DNA of 41,395 nucleotides from Pseudomonadota bacterium. Its GTDB lineage: Bacteria > Desulfobacterota > Desulfobulbia > Desulfobulbales > Desulfocapsaceae. The stretch is from positions 1-41,395 of the forward strand of contig JAHJLI010000065.1 in assembly GCA_018821785.1 (NCBI GenBank), read 5' to 3'. Below the pieces are notes generated by a model. That model was given only the letters and a program-made list of their open reading frames with translations. It was not told the DNA's origin and did not search any database. Shown here piece after piece: positions 8,240 through 15,584 of the stretch. Numbering within the stretch: the stretch's first letter is position 1; each line of letters opens with the position of its first letter. Made by a program: the position numbers and the translations under genes.

Positions 8240-8336
8240 CATAACAATGCAATACAGCGGATAGCGTTATCGTCTGCGGCGCTGACGCGGCAAGTTCATT
8301 GGCGCCACAGCTGATCGCGACGTCGGCCATTGAAAA
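8240..8336. repeat. possible attC-like palindrome after the small membrane protein
   Basis: TTCATTGGC (8295-8303) pairs with GGCCATTGAA (8325-8334) apart from one mismatch and one unpaired G. Upstream stands CATAACAATGC (8239-8249), which recalls the left half of many attC sites. CAGCG/CGCTG and GATA/TATC pairs lie between. No right-hand GTTRRRY core is visible, so this may be a degraded or chance structure. Confidence 0.3.
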
Positions 8337-8348
8337 AAGTCAGCACAA

Positions 8349-9170
8349 ATGAAGGTGTCAATGAGAGCACAAAACAAATTGAGCAAATCGCTTTTCAGGC
8401 TTATCGCCTTTGGTATCATCATTCAGTTAATCACAATGGCGTTGTCATATGGTATTTATCAAGGACTCCCCAAAATAGGTATCGGAGGAAGAGAACCTTT
8501 AGAAATCAATGGCATTCTTGCCCTTTCGCTCCAGCCGTTTTTCTTTACTACTACCTATCTTGGCGAGATCCTTCAAATTAATTTTTTATCTTCCGTAATT
8601 ACCCGTTATATTTCCTTTGCCTTGCAAGTTGCTCTTTGGGGTGTTCTCGTTGAAAAACTCTGGATTAGAAAGAGTGCAGCAAAAACTAAGCTCATAGTCA
8701 TTTGCACGCTCGGTGCCATCTGGTGCCTCATTATCCTATTCCCGGTCATAAACACCGCTAACGAAGAAAATGCCACTGAAAAGTTGCTTGATGATATTTC
8801 TTCTGGTGGATATGGAACTGTTACAGGTGAGGAACTGAATCAGTGGATTCAGAACAAGTCAGATATCACCACAATCGACACTCGTAAAGAAAAAGACTTT
8901 CTTAAAGGTCATATTCCTAGAGCAGTGAATTGCCCTTTCCCCGATGATGAAGGAAGTGATCAATCAGACTACACTCAAAAAATAGACCAAGCCATGTCAG
9001 GTGAAAAGAGTAGGTCAGTGGTTTTCTATGGCTACGGTGAGATGGGTTTGCGCAGCGAACATCTTGCTGCCGTTTACCTTGTGAATAAAGGATACACTCA
9101 TGTCTACAGGTTCCTTGACGGAATGCGTTATTGGACAATGGAGGAGTACCCTCTTGAGTACTCTCAATAA
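8349..9170 (+). CDS. membrane protein with C-terminal, probably inactive, rhodanese-like domain
   Basis: A 273-residue protein. The N-terminal half has four hydrophobic stretches (about residues 12-32, 50-68, 78-96 and 112-130). The C-terminal half (about 145-270) has the rhodanese layout: TVTGEELNQWI, then ITTIDTRKEKDFLKGHIPRAVNCPF and a terminal FLDGMRYW. The active-site loop, which should read C-x-x-G-x-R-S, here reads YGYGEMGLRSEH, so the sulfur-accepting cysteine is absent. It is more likely a binding or structural domain than a sulfurtransferase. ATG 8361 has a better placed GAAGGT site than ATG 8349. It belongs to the AT-rich cassette-like string. Confidence 0.72.
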   Translation: MKVSMRAQNKLSKSLFRLIAFGIIIQLITMALSYGIYQGLPKIGIGGREPLEINGILALSLQPFFFTTTYLGEILQINFLSSVITRYISFALQVALWGVLVEKLWIRKSAAKTKLIVICTLGAIWCLIILFPVINTANEENATEKLLDDISSGGYGTVTGEELNQWIQNKSDITTIDTRKEKDFLKGHIPRAVNCPFPDDEGSDQSDYTQKIDQAMSGEKSRSVVFYGYGEMGLRSEHLAAVYLVNKGYTHVYRFLDGMRYWTMEEYPLEYSQ

Positions 9171-9220
9171 TTGGATATACAGAGCGTAAAAGATAGAAGC
9201 AAAGAAATGAAATCAGCTTT

Positions 9221-9308
9221 GCCGAACCAAGGGTTCCATTGAACGCGAAGAGGCACAGGCGCTATAGCGGTTGTGGACCGGGCGCGCCAATGAACCCAAA
9301 CGTTAAAC
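9221..9308 (+). repeat. attC-like integron recombination site
   Basis: The left arm GGGTTCCATTG..CGCG (9231-9247) pairs with CGCGCCAATGAACCC (9283-9297) with a bulged base and a two-base insertion, the asymmetric pattern that marks attC hairpins. The right end is GTTAAAC (9302-9308), a perfect GTTRRRY core site; the left end GCCGAAC (9221-9227) matches RYYYAAC at six of seven positions. The next gene starts 11 bases after the core site, as in integron cassettes. It is the best attC candidate in the window. Confidence 0.55.
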
Positions 9309-9318
9309 CCCAAAAAAT

Positions 9319-10398
9319 ATGAAATGGATTAAGCGAATACTTTTCATTCTCGTATCAATACCAATAATTTGTGTTGGGGGTGTTATTGCCTTTTTCATTC
9401 TCTTTCATTTATTAAATCCCTGGTCAAACATTATAACCTTAGAGAAAGGTTACAAACTGAATGCTTTGTTCGTTAATGATGGTTACGAAGCAATTTTTGG
9501 CTATAAAATGCCCATAGACAAAATGATGGAGCCTGGATTTAATCTTGGGAAACGGCACCAGTACGATACGTCTTTTATTTATCGAAGAAATGCGGGTAAT
9601 CAATCTTGGCATAAAGTGTACAATAAACCAGGAAAAATTAGACAGATCTCATTTGATCAAAGCACTAACACTATATTTGCTCTAGGCACACATGAAAACG
9701 TTGCTGGCGAAGGGATATCATTTATTATTTCATCTCAAGACCAAGGTGTTACTTGGAGCGACATTCATATTCCAGAAAAAAAATACCTAGGCTTTGATTT
9801 AAGTTGTAATGGTACTAAATACCTTTGGACAGATAAAACGGTATATTCTTTAACTAACATGTCAGATAGTTTTCAGCCTGTTGAGACATCTTTAAGTTTT
9901 AATATGTCTGGCAAATCCACAACAACAGATAATGAATGTAACTTGTGGATTGGATATGGAAATGAAATCGTAATGATTGGAAAGGATAGTAAGGAGCATA
10001 CTGAGCTTGTAAGAGAAGATATAAATATTGACTCAATTAATTATAATAAATCCGATTTATCTGTTTGGCTCATTGGGAGAGTTAAGGGTATTAACCAAAC
10101 TTTACTTCTAAAACGCACAGGCATTAACAATTTCGAGGAAATCAGGCAGTTCCCGTATTTTCTTCCTAGTAAACTTCTAATTGAAAAAGAGACAATCGTC
10201 ATTCCAGGGGTTAATACCGCAAATGTTGTCAGCTTTTTAGGTTTAGAAAAAATATTTTATACAAGCAAAAACTCAGGAATCAAATGGAGTAGAGACAAGT
10301 TTTTTTATCCTTCTTTTGCACAAGAACCATTTTTCATGTACCACAACACTGTTTACTTAAACTCCTCTATGGGAGATATTAAGAAGAAAAAGATATAA
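9319..10398 (+). CDS. membrane-anchored Asp-box (BNR-like) repeat protein
   Basis: A 359-residue protein with one N-terminal membrane segment (about residues 6-32) and a long extracytoplasmic part. It contains Asp-box motifs of sialidase-like beta-propellers: SSQDQGVTW (about residues 149-157) and the degenerate SKNSGIKWS (about 315-323). These boxes are structural, and no sialidase catalytic residues can be assigned. Function is unknown. The ATG follows the attC-like core site by 11 bases, with no clear Shine-Dalgarno sequence, so it could be translated from a leader supplied upstream. It is the fourth AT-rich plus-strand unit in the string. Confidence 0.65.
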   Translation: MKWIKRILFILVSIPIICVGGVIAFFILFHLLNPWSNIITLEKGYKLNALFVNDGYEAIFGYKMPIDKMMEPGFNLGKRHQYDTSFIYRRNAGNQSWHKVYNKPGKIRQISFDQSTNTIFALGTHENVAGEGISFIISSQDQGVTWSDIHIPEKKYLGFDLSCNGTKYLWTDKTVYSLTNMSDSFQPVETSLSFNMSGKSTTTDNECNLWIGYGNEIVMIGKDSKEHTELVREDINIDSINYNKSDLSVWLIGRVKGINQTLLLKRTGINNFEEIRQFPYFLPSKLLIEKETIVIPGVNTANVVSFLGLEKIFYTSKNSGIKWSRDKFFYPSFAQEPFFMYHNTVYLNSSMGDIKKKKI

Positions 10399-10435
10399 AA
10401 AGATTATAATGATCAGCGACAATTATAATTCCCGT

Positions 10436-10465
10436 GAAATAAAGGGGCCGGAAATAAAGGGGCCG
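10436..10465. repeat. tandem 15-bp direct repeat
   Basis: Two exact adjacent copies of GAAATAAAGGGGCCG occupy 10436-10450 and 10451-10465, between the Asp-box gene and the group II intron fragment. A slippage duplication or a repeat-family remnant is possible. Confidence 0.8.
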
Positions 10466-10479
10466 CATTTATATTATCA

Positions 10480-10624
10480 AATAGATTGCATATCTGGGTT
10501 CAGACCCTACCTCGCGGTAACACTCTTGCCTTCGGCTTGTAATTCGTGTTAGATTTACCCCTAACACAGGAACACTTACATGGGACTTTAACCCCATGAG
10601 TTCACGCCCATGCCGGAAGTACAC
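10480..10624 (-). ncRNA. 5' end of a group II intron (domain I), fragment
   Basis: On the minus strand this starts GTGTAC at 10624, close to the GTGYG 5' consensus. It continues with a CATGGGG..AAAGTCCCATG stem and then the ACAAGCCGAAGGCAAGAGTG and CGCGAGGT.GGGTCTGAA segments that I recall from domain I of bacterial group II introns. It stops without domains II-VI. Together with 5140-5215 it supplies the correctly ordered 5' and 3' ends of an intron on the minus strand. The rest of 10399-10790 contains no gene that I can support. Confidence 0.45.
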
Positions 10625-10682
10625 CAAATGCTCGATATTGACAGCGGGAACTGCCCCGCTGCGGGTTTGCTCCACGTTGATC
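10625..10682 (+). repeat. right part of an attC-like site disrupted by the intron
   Basis: Starting at the intron edge, CAAATGCTC is followed by a perfect 7-bp stem, CAGCGGG (10642-10648) with CCCGCTG (10655-10661). If the intron were removed and this were joined to 5133-5140 beside the lipoprotein stop, the junction would read GCAGTTAACAAATGC, which closely resembles the left end of attC sites. No clear right core site is seen; GTTGATC at 10676-10682 is the nearest. Confidence 0.35.
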
Positions 10683-10790
10683 CATTAGCAAAAAGCTCAA
10701 CATACGAATTACGATTTTCTAGAATACCGGTTAGCAAGGTTGCTGATCTTATTTGAACATGAAAATCAATATCAACCGAAGGAGAAATTT

Positions 10791-12239
10791 ATGATTATCT
10801 CATTAGCAGATGGCCGCCAAATACCTATGGAGATGCACCGGGTAAAAATTGTTCAAAAGATCAATCTGCTTCCTGCTACCCAACGACTTGAATGCTTGAA
10901 GGCTGTCGGCTACAACACCTTTCTTCTGCCGTCACGAGAAGTCTTTCTCGACATGTTGACCGATAGCGGAACCAATGCTATGAGTGACAATCAGCTCGCC
11001 GCCATGATGGTGGCTGATGACGCTTATGCTGGTTCCGAGAGCTTTTACAAGCTTGAACGGACGGTAAAAAAGGTTTTTGGCTTCGATTACACCTTGCCGG
11101 TTCATCAGGGACGGGCCGCAGAACATTTGCTCGTCAAAGTTTTGCTTAAACCGAGTCAGGTTGTGCTCAATAATTACCATTTCCCATCAACACGGGTCCA
11201 TGTGGAGATTCTTGGTTCCCAGATTCTCGATCTGGTCGGAGACAATGCTCTGATCCCGACAGGCAACGACCCATTTAAAGGCAACATTGATATCACCAAA
11301 CTCAAAAATGCCGTCAAAGAATATGGGCCGGATAGAATAGCCTTTATTCGGATGGAGGCAACGACCAACCTCATCGGTGGCCAGCCCTTTTCGATGCAGA
11401 ATCTGCGAGAGGTTAACAAGGTTGCCAGGGACAACGGTATTCTCTTAATCCTTGACGGCAGTCTCATTGGGGAAAATGCCTATTTTATTAAAAAACGTGA
11501 GGAAGGGTATACCCATAAGTCCATCCAGGAAATCCTTGCGGAGATGATGAGCTATGTCGATATTTATTATATGTCGGGGCGAAAAAGTGGCGGGGCTCGC
11601 GGTGGCCTTATAGCCACTAATCACAAGGAACATTTCGATCATCTGATGAACTGGCTGCCGGTATACGAAGGGTTTTCGACCTATGGCGGCATGTCGACCA
11701 AGGAAATTGAAGCCATGGCGGTGGGTCTTGATGAGATGACCCAAACCGAAGTCGCCGGAAGCAGTCCGGAATTCATCAAGTTTTTTGTCGAACGACTGCA
11801 ACAGTACGGTGTTCCTGTTGTTACACCACCGGGCGGATTAGCCTGCCACGTCGATGCTCGTGCCATTTTATCGCACATCCCTCCCTTGCAATATCCGGCA
11901 GAGGCCCTCAATGCCGCACTTTACCTTATTTCTGGCGCACGTGGAGTTGAGAGGGGGTCAATGTCCGAAGATCGTGACCGGGATGGCAACGAGATAACAG
12001 CCAAGATGGAACTCGTTCGCCTTGCTGTGCCGCGGCGCGCCTTTACCCTTGGCCATATCGAGTATGTGGCAGACCGCGTTGCCTGGCTAAATAAACACAA
12101 GGAACTGATCGGTGGGCTGAAATTTGTGCAAGAACCACCGGTAATGCGCTTCTTCTTTGGTCGACTTGAACCGCTGGGAGGTGATTGGGGAGCCAAAGTG
12201 GTAAAAGCGTTCAAGGCTGATTTTGGAGATGATTGTTAG
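10791..12239 (+). CDS. tnaA: tryptophanase (tryptophan indole-lyase)
   Basis: A 482-residue fold-type I PLP enzyme of the beta-eliminating lyase family, which cleaves L-tryptophan to indole, pyruvate and ammonia. Family features include the N-terminal VKIVQKINLL, SGTNAMSD, the QGRAAE loop, EATTNLIGGQP, a LDGSLIGENAYFI aspartate-bearing segment, and the PLP lysine K265 in MSGRKSGGARGG. The C-terminus RLAVPRR is also conserved. I prefer ATG 10791 (AAGGAG, 6 bases away) over an upstream TTG at 10740. Tyrosine phenol-lyase is the close alternative; length and overall pattern favour tryptophanase. It follows the cassette-like string but has higher GC, so it may be older DNA. No TnaC leader or TnaB permease is visible. 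Confidence 0.85.
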   Translation: MIISLADGRQIPMEMHRVKIVQKINLLPATQRLECLKAVGYNTFLLPSREVFLDMLTDSGTNAMSDNQLAAMMVADDAYAGSESFYKLERTVKKVFGFDYTLPVHQGRAAEHLLVKVLLKPSQVVLNNYHFPSTRVHVEILGSQILDLVGDNALIPTGNDPFKGNIDITKLKNAVKEYGPDRIAFIRMEATTNLIGGQPFSMQNLREVNKVARDNGILLILDGSLIGENAYFIKKREEGYTHKSIQEILAEMMSYVDIYYMSGRKSGGARGGLIATNHKEHFDHLMNWLPVYEGFSTYGGMSTKEIEAMAVGLDEMTQTEVAGSSPEFIKFFVERLQQYGVPVVTPPGGLACHVDARAILSHIPPLQYPAEALNAALYLISGARGVERGSMSEDRDRDGNEITAKMELVRLAVPRRAFTLGHIEYVADRVAWLNKHKELIGGLKFVQEPPVMRFFFGRLEPLGGDWGAKVVKAFKADFGDDC

Positions 12240-12261
12240 CTATTTAAATCAAGGCACCCTT

Positions 12262-12299
12262 CCAGTTGGGCACAATTTGTGAAAAACGTACCCAACTGG
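12262..12299. repeat. inverted repeat downstream of the tryptophanase gene
   Basis: CCAGTTGGG (12262-12270) and CCCAACTGG (12291-12299) form a perfect 9-bp stem around a 20-base loop, 23 bases after the stop. There is no T-run, so it is an imperfect terminator candidate or a mobile-element trace. Confidence 0.5.
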
Positions 12300-12456
12300 G
12301 ATTGCCAATCAATAAAATCGATTTCGTTGTTATCTTTTTTGCTTGAGTAAAAACTAAACACCCAACAGCTGAAAGAAAAAAATAGGGGCCCCAACCCTTT
12401 AATTGTAGATGTTCAGGAAAGCTTCCAACAACTCTCTCTCGACCGCCCAAAAAGGG

Positions 12457-12532
12457 GTGTGGTTTTTCAAGGACTTTTTGTTGTCCATGCTAAACATAAA
12501 ACAAAGCGGTTCTATTCCCTAAAAAACCACAC
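12457..12532. repeat. 11-bp inverted repeat in a gene-poor stretch
   Basis: GTGTGGTTTTT (12457-12467) and AAAAACCACAC (12522-12532) are a perfect inverted pair 54 bases apart. The whole stretch 12240-12766 has no recognisable gene. A 69-codon frame at 12459-12668 lies across it, starts with GTG inside the left arm and resembles nothing I know. Confidence 0.5.
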
Positions 12533-12766
12533 ATCTATTATGGGAAATGACACCTATAAAGATTGGATTAATGAAAATTTTCAACATCTACGTTTCATAG
12601 ACGAAATTCCTGAATCGAGCATACTTTTGCCCTCGGCGCATGAGATTATTGCCACAACCTGCGATTAGTTTCAGGTGACAAAAGGGTAATTATGCTCTTC
12701 AAGACGGGGGCAAGAAAACCTGCCCCGTAATGTCGCTCTTTTTCAGATAACTAACGAGGAAAATAC

Positions 12767-14083
12767 ATGGAATTATTTGATGAAATGTCATTCAACTCTC
12801 TTGTAGAACGATTTCTTGGAACACGGTTGCCGAGCAGGCTATCCGATAGTCTCTCTTATACAGAATTATCTCCTGAAGCCAAAGGTGTTGTTCTACGCCT
12901 TCTAATCCTTATGAAACGATCATCATGTCCGGCGACAGAATTCAATAGTCAAATGATTTGGCTGTTGGCATCTGTAACACCGGGTATGCTCCCATCAGCA
13001 TGGGGTGGCCTTATCCCACCAGTAACCTCACCGGGCCGGCACAAAAAACTTGATGACTATGTTATTAAAAAAATGCAGCCTTCAAGTAATAGGCAGCCTG
13101 TATTTATTGACTTTGGGTGCGGATTTCCACCAGTTACAACGATCGATACTGCCAAACACCTGCCGGACTGGTCGGTTTTCGGTGTGGATCGATCATTTAC
13201 ACGCTATGTGCTGTATGATGCCGCTGTCAACTACGCCTGTTTCAACCGCCACGGGAAACTTCAATATTTCCAGGATAAGACGAAACCGCTGAATGAACAT
13301 CCCAATACGACCAGGAATCGATTCAACTCACTTTTTGCCGATCTCTGCCCGCAGTTACAATGTGTCGACGAACATTCCAGCGCAACTGTTGAAAGAAACG
13401 GCAACAGACTAATATGTAACCATATCCGAGATTTCGAAGGGAAAAACCTGAAATTTTTTAAATCAGACATCGATAACCTGCAATTTCCTCCCGCCAACAC
13501 TGTCCGTTGCATGAACGTTCTCCTTTATTTTGAAAAAGACATTAGGGAAAACATGCTATCAAAGATTTGCACACTGCTTGATGCAAACGGTCTATTGATC
13601 ACCGGATTCAATCATCCTTTCGGCATTTACGCCCGATATTCTGTCTATACAAAAGATAAAAACGGTGCACATCCTTGTGAATTCTCGTTCAGTTTGGATA
13701 ATCTGCGGCCTTTGGGTATCGGTCCCTGGTTAACCCTCTCGGATGAAGACCGGGAGGCTGAACTGCTGGCCGACTTGACGAGCGCCATTCGTGCCGATCG
13801 TCGATTCTGGAAGGAATTCAACCCTTACGTTGACATGCTACGGACAAAGTATGGTATCTGCGAGCGGGACAATGACGGTTTTATTCATTTTACAGAAGAT
13901 GCGCGCAACGGGCCTCCCAGTGTGATCATGGACAAGGCATCAGCACTGTGGAATCAACTGGAAGATGAAGGCTATACGGATGGTGCAATTGAGGCATTGG
14001 GTCGCGCTGGCTATCAAGCATGGAAAAATCCGGTAGGCGATATCACGGTTTTGCCACCGGACGAATCTCTTTACAAATTCTGA
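12767..14083 (+). CDS. class I SAM-dependent methyltransferase, unknown substrate
   Basis: A 438-residue protein. Residues about 103-135 hold methyltransferase motif I (VFIDFGCGFPP) and the acidic end of strand 2 (VFGVDRSF), the SAM-binding core. Motifs near 245-280 (VRCMNVLLYFEKDIRENML then LLDANGLLITGFN) correspond to strands 4 and 5. The N-terminal 100 and C-terminal 150 residues are outside the core and unfamiliar. The NVLLYF segment recalls CheR-like and SAM-MTase proteins in which this strand precedes a stem-loop helix. The ATG has GAGGAAAA upstream. It has no partner genes: a non-coding stretch lies before it and a toxin-antitoxin remnant after it. The substrate cannot be guessed. Confidence 0.75.
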   Translation: MELFDEMSFNSLVERFLGTRLPSRLSDSLSYTELSPEAKGVVLRLLILMKRSSCPATEFNSQMIWLLASVTPGMLPSAWGGLIPPVTSPGRHKKLDDYVIKKMQPSSNRQPVFIDFGCGFPPVTTIDTAKHLPDWSVFGVDRSFTRYVLYDAAVNYACFNRHGKLQYFQDKTKPLNEHPNTTRNRFNSLFADLCPQLQCVDEHSSATVERNGNRLICNHIRDFEGKNLKFFKSDIDNLQFPPANTVRCMNVLLYFEKDIRENMLSKICTLLDANGLLITGFNHPFGIYARYSVYTKDKNGAHPCEFSFSLDNLRPLGIGPWLTLSDEDREAELLADLTSAIRADRRFWKEFNPYVDMLRTKYGICERDNDGFIHFTEDARNGPPSVIMDKASALWNQLEDEGYTDGAIEALGRAGYQAWKNPVGDITVLPPDESLYKF

Positions 14084-14112
14084 GGGATAAAAAATAATCA
14101 AATTCGAGCCTC

Positions 14113-14141
14113 TTTCAATGACCATTTTTGAGACCTATAAT
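14113..14141 (+). promoter_or_regulatory. possible promoter of the antitoxin-toxin pair
   Basis: A perfect TATAAT (14136-14141) is preceded after 17 bases by TTTCAA (14113-14118). It lies 37 bases before the antitoxin ATG. Phd/YefM-type operons are usually autorepressed here, but I see no clear operator palindrome. Confidence 0.38.
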
Positions 14142-14178
14142 GTAACCATAATAAAAACTCTAAAGTAAAGGTGAAAAA

Positions 14179-14430
14179 ATGGAGTCTGTTTTAGCAAGAC
14201 GCTCAGCAGGCATTTCAGAACTTAAGAAAAACCCCTCTTCTCTCATTGAGCAGTCAGAGGGTGAACCAATCGCAATACTTAACCACAATAGGCCAACTGC
14301 ATATCTGATCCCTGCAAAAACATATGAGTTGATGCTTGAGCAAATTGAAGATTACCAGCTAGGTTTGATCGTTAAAGAGCGTCAGCATGAAAAAACTTCA
14401 GCGGTAGAAGTGAGCCTCGATGAATTATAA
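14179..14430 (+). CDS. Phd/YefM-type antitoxin
   Basis: An 83-residue protein with the N-terminal DNA-binding fold of the Phd/YefM (StbD-like) family: RRSAGISELKKNPSSLIEQ, then EPIAILNHNRPTAYLIPAKTYELML. It should bind its own promoter and neutralise the RelE-type toxin with its C-terminal tail. AAAGGTG precedes the ATG. Its last 11 bases overlap the toxin start, as in translationally coupled toxin-antitoxin operons. The antitoxin frame is intact, but the toxin is not. Confidence 0.85.
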   Translation: MESVLARRSAGISELKKNPSSLIEQSEGEPIAILNHNRPTAYLIPAKTYELMLEQIEDYQLGLIVKERQHEKTSAVEVSLDEL

Positions 14431-14701
14431 GCTCAAATTTCTGCCTACTTCCCTCAAAGAATGGAAGAAGCTAGACAACTCATTGCAAGCCGAATTCAAG
14501 AAGAAGCTAGTAAAACGTTTAGAGGAACCACATGTTCCATCTTGAAAGCTCTCATGCTTTGAGAATCATTACAAAATAAAGCTTAGGGCAAGTGGCTACC
14601 GACTTGTCTATGAAGTCATTGACAATGAATTTTTCGTACTTGTCATTACTGTAGGAAAAAGAGATAAAAATAGTGCTTATAAAAAGGCTCAAAAAAGATA
14701 A
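14420..14701 (+). pseudogene. RelE/StbE-family toxin broken by an in-frame TGA
   Basis: The ATG at 14420 lies inside the end of the antitoxin gene. The frame gives MNYKLKFLPTSLKEWKKLD..., typical of RelE mRNA interferases, reaches a TGA at 14543-14545 (codon 42), then continues unbroken as KLSCFENHYKIKLRASGY, ending VGKRDKNSAYKKAQKR before TAA at 14699-14701. The read-through length of 93 residues is normal for the family, and the C-terminal basic and tyrosine residues expected of the RNase are present. A single base change explains the break, so the toxin is probably inactivated recently. The frame is too interrupted to be called as one gene. Confidence 0.8.
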
Positions 14702-14743
14702 TTCTATTAGCCAACCATTCCAACTCGGGTTCAATGTGAACAT

Positions 14744-14773
14744 TTGACAACCTTGCTCCCTGCAACCAATTAT
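14744..14773 (+). promoter_or_regulatory. possible promoter of the monooxygenase gene
   Basis: A perfect TTGACA (14744-14749) is followed after 18 bases by AATTAT (14768-14773). It lies 45 bases upstream of the ABM gene start. Confidence 0.3.
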
Positions 14774-14817
14774 CAAGGGGCCACTGAATCCCACATTATC
14801 AACAGGAAATTATCAAC

Positions 14818-15123
14818 ATGATACATGTAATTGCATCCATACAGGTCCAAGAAGGTCGACTCTCTGAATTTGTTGAAATTTTCAAACGCAACGTCCCCTT
14901 TGTCCTCCAAGAAGAGGGTTGCCTTGAGTATGTGCCAACAATTGACCTGCGTACGGATTTGCCACCCCAAGAACTGGATAGTAATGTTGTAACAATAATC
15001 GAGAAGTGGCAGAGCCTGAATGCTTTGCGCACCCATTTGGCGGCACCACACATGCTTGCATATAAAGAAAACGTCAAGGATCTGGTTGTTAAGGTATCTC
15101 TTAAAATACTCAACGAGGCATAA
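14818..15123 (+). CDS. antibiotic-biosynthesis-monooxygenase (ABM) domain protein, YgiN-like
   Basis: A 101-residue single ABM domain (ferredoxin-like alpha-beta fold): MIHVIASIQVQEGRLSEFVEIFK, EGCLEYVPTIDL, then IIEKWQSLNALRTHLAAPHML. Relatives are quinol monooxygenases (YgiN) or small-molecule oxygenases and act as dimers without cofactors. The conserved H of HLAAPH is present. AGGAA stands 9 bases before the ATG. In an anaerobe such proteins may deal with quinones or oxygen exposure; this is inference. DUF423 follows 29 bases downstream, possibly in one transcript. Confidence 0.82.
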   Translation: MIHVIASIQVQEGRLSEFVEIFKRNVPFVLQEEGCLEYVPTIDLRTDLPPQELDSNVVTIIEKWQSLNALRTHLAAPHMLAYKENVKDLVVKVSLKILNEA

Positions 15124-15152
15124 CCGGTCCTGTGTTGGGAGGGTGATTAAAA

Positions 15153-15521
15153 ATGGAGCGTGTCTTCTTCATCATAGGCGCACTGTCTGCTTTCATTGGT
15201 GTTGCGGCAGGTGCGTTCGGCGCGCATGGCTTGAAGAGTCGAATAAGCCCCGAGATGCTTTCGGTCTTTGAAGTAGGGGTGCGCTATCAAATGTATCATG
15301 CCTTTGCACTGATTGTAACAGCCTGGGTGCACACCAAGTGGCCTTCCTTGCTGGTTACTACCGGGGGGTGGCTGTTTTTCGCTGGCACGATTCTCTTTTC
15401 CGGCAGTCTTTACCTGCTGAGCGTCGGTGGGATGAGATGGCTTGGTGCTATCACCCCGCTCGGCGGGTTGGCGTTTCTCGCAGGCTGGATCTGTATAGCC
15501 TGGGCTGTCTGGCGGGCGTAA
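15153..15521 (+). CDS. DUF423 (YgdD-like) inner-membrane protein
   Basis: A 122-residue protein with four hydrophobic segments (about residues 4-24, 46-63, 66-88 and 97-119) and the family signature GAFGAHGLK (about 21-29) plus YQMYHAFALI and the G-x-L-F-S-G-S-L-Y-x-L segment. The function is unknown across bacteria. A GGAGG site stands 10 bases before ATG 15153. It lies between the ABM monooxygenase and metF on the same strand. Confidence 0.88.
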   Translation: MERVFFIIGALSAFIGVAAGAFGAHGLKSRISPEMLSVFEVGVRYQMYHAFALIVTAWVHTKWPSLLVTTGGWLFFAGTILFSGSLYLLSVGGMRWLGAITPLGGLAFLAGWICIAWAVWRA

Positions 15522-15584
15522 GGCAAACTCCCACGAACCGGCATTTGGCTTTATCACGTAACTTTAAATCTTTAAGGGGGCAGT

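Noticed and set aside
10480..10690. Minus-strand frame of 68 codons over the group II-like segment
   Set aside because: It has no protein family resemblance and is better explained as structured RNA; frames of this kind are common artefacts over introns.
12459..12668. 69-codon frame starting with GTG
   Set aside because: There is no ribosome site at the GTG, it starts inside an inverted repeat, and no family is recognisable; a later ATG at 12540 leaves only 42 codons.
14543..14545. The TGA in the RelE frame as a selenocysteine codon
   Set aside because: RelE toxins have no known cysteine or selenocysteine at this position and I see no convincing SECIS hairpin directly after it; a nonsense mutation is simpler.
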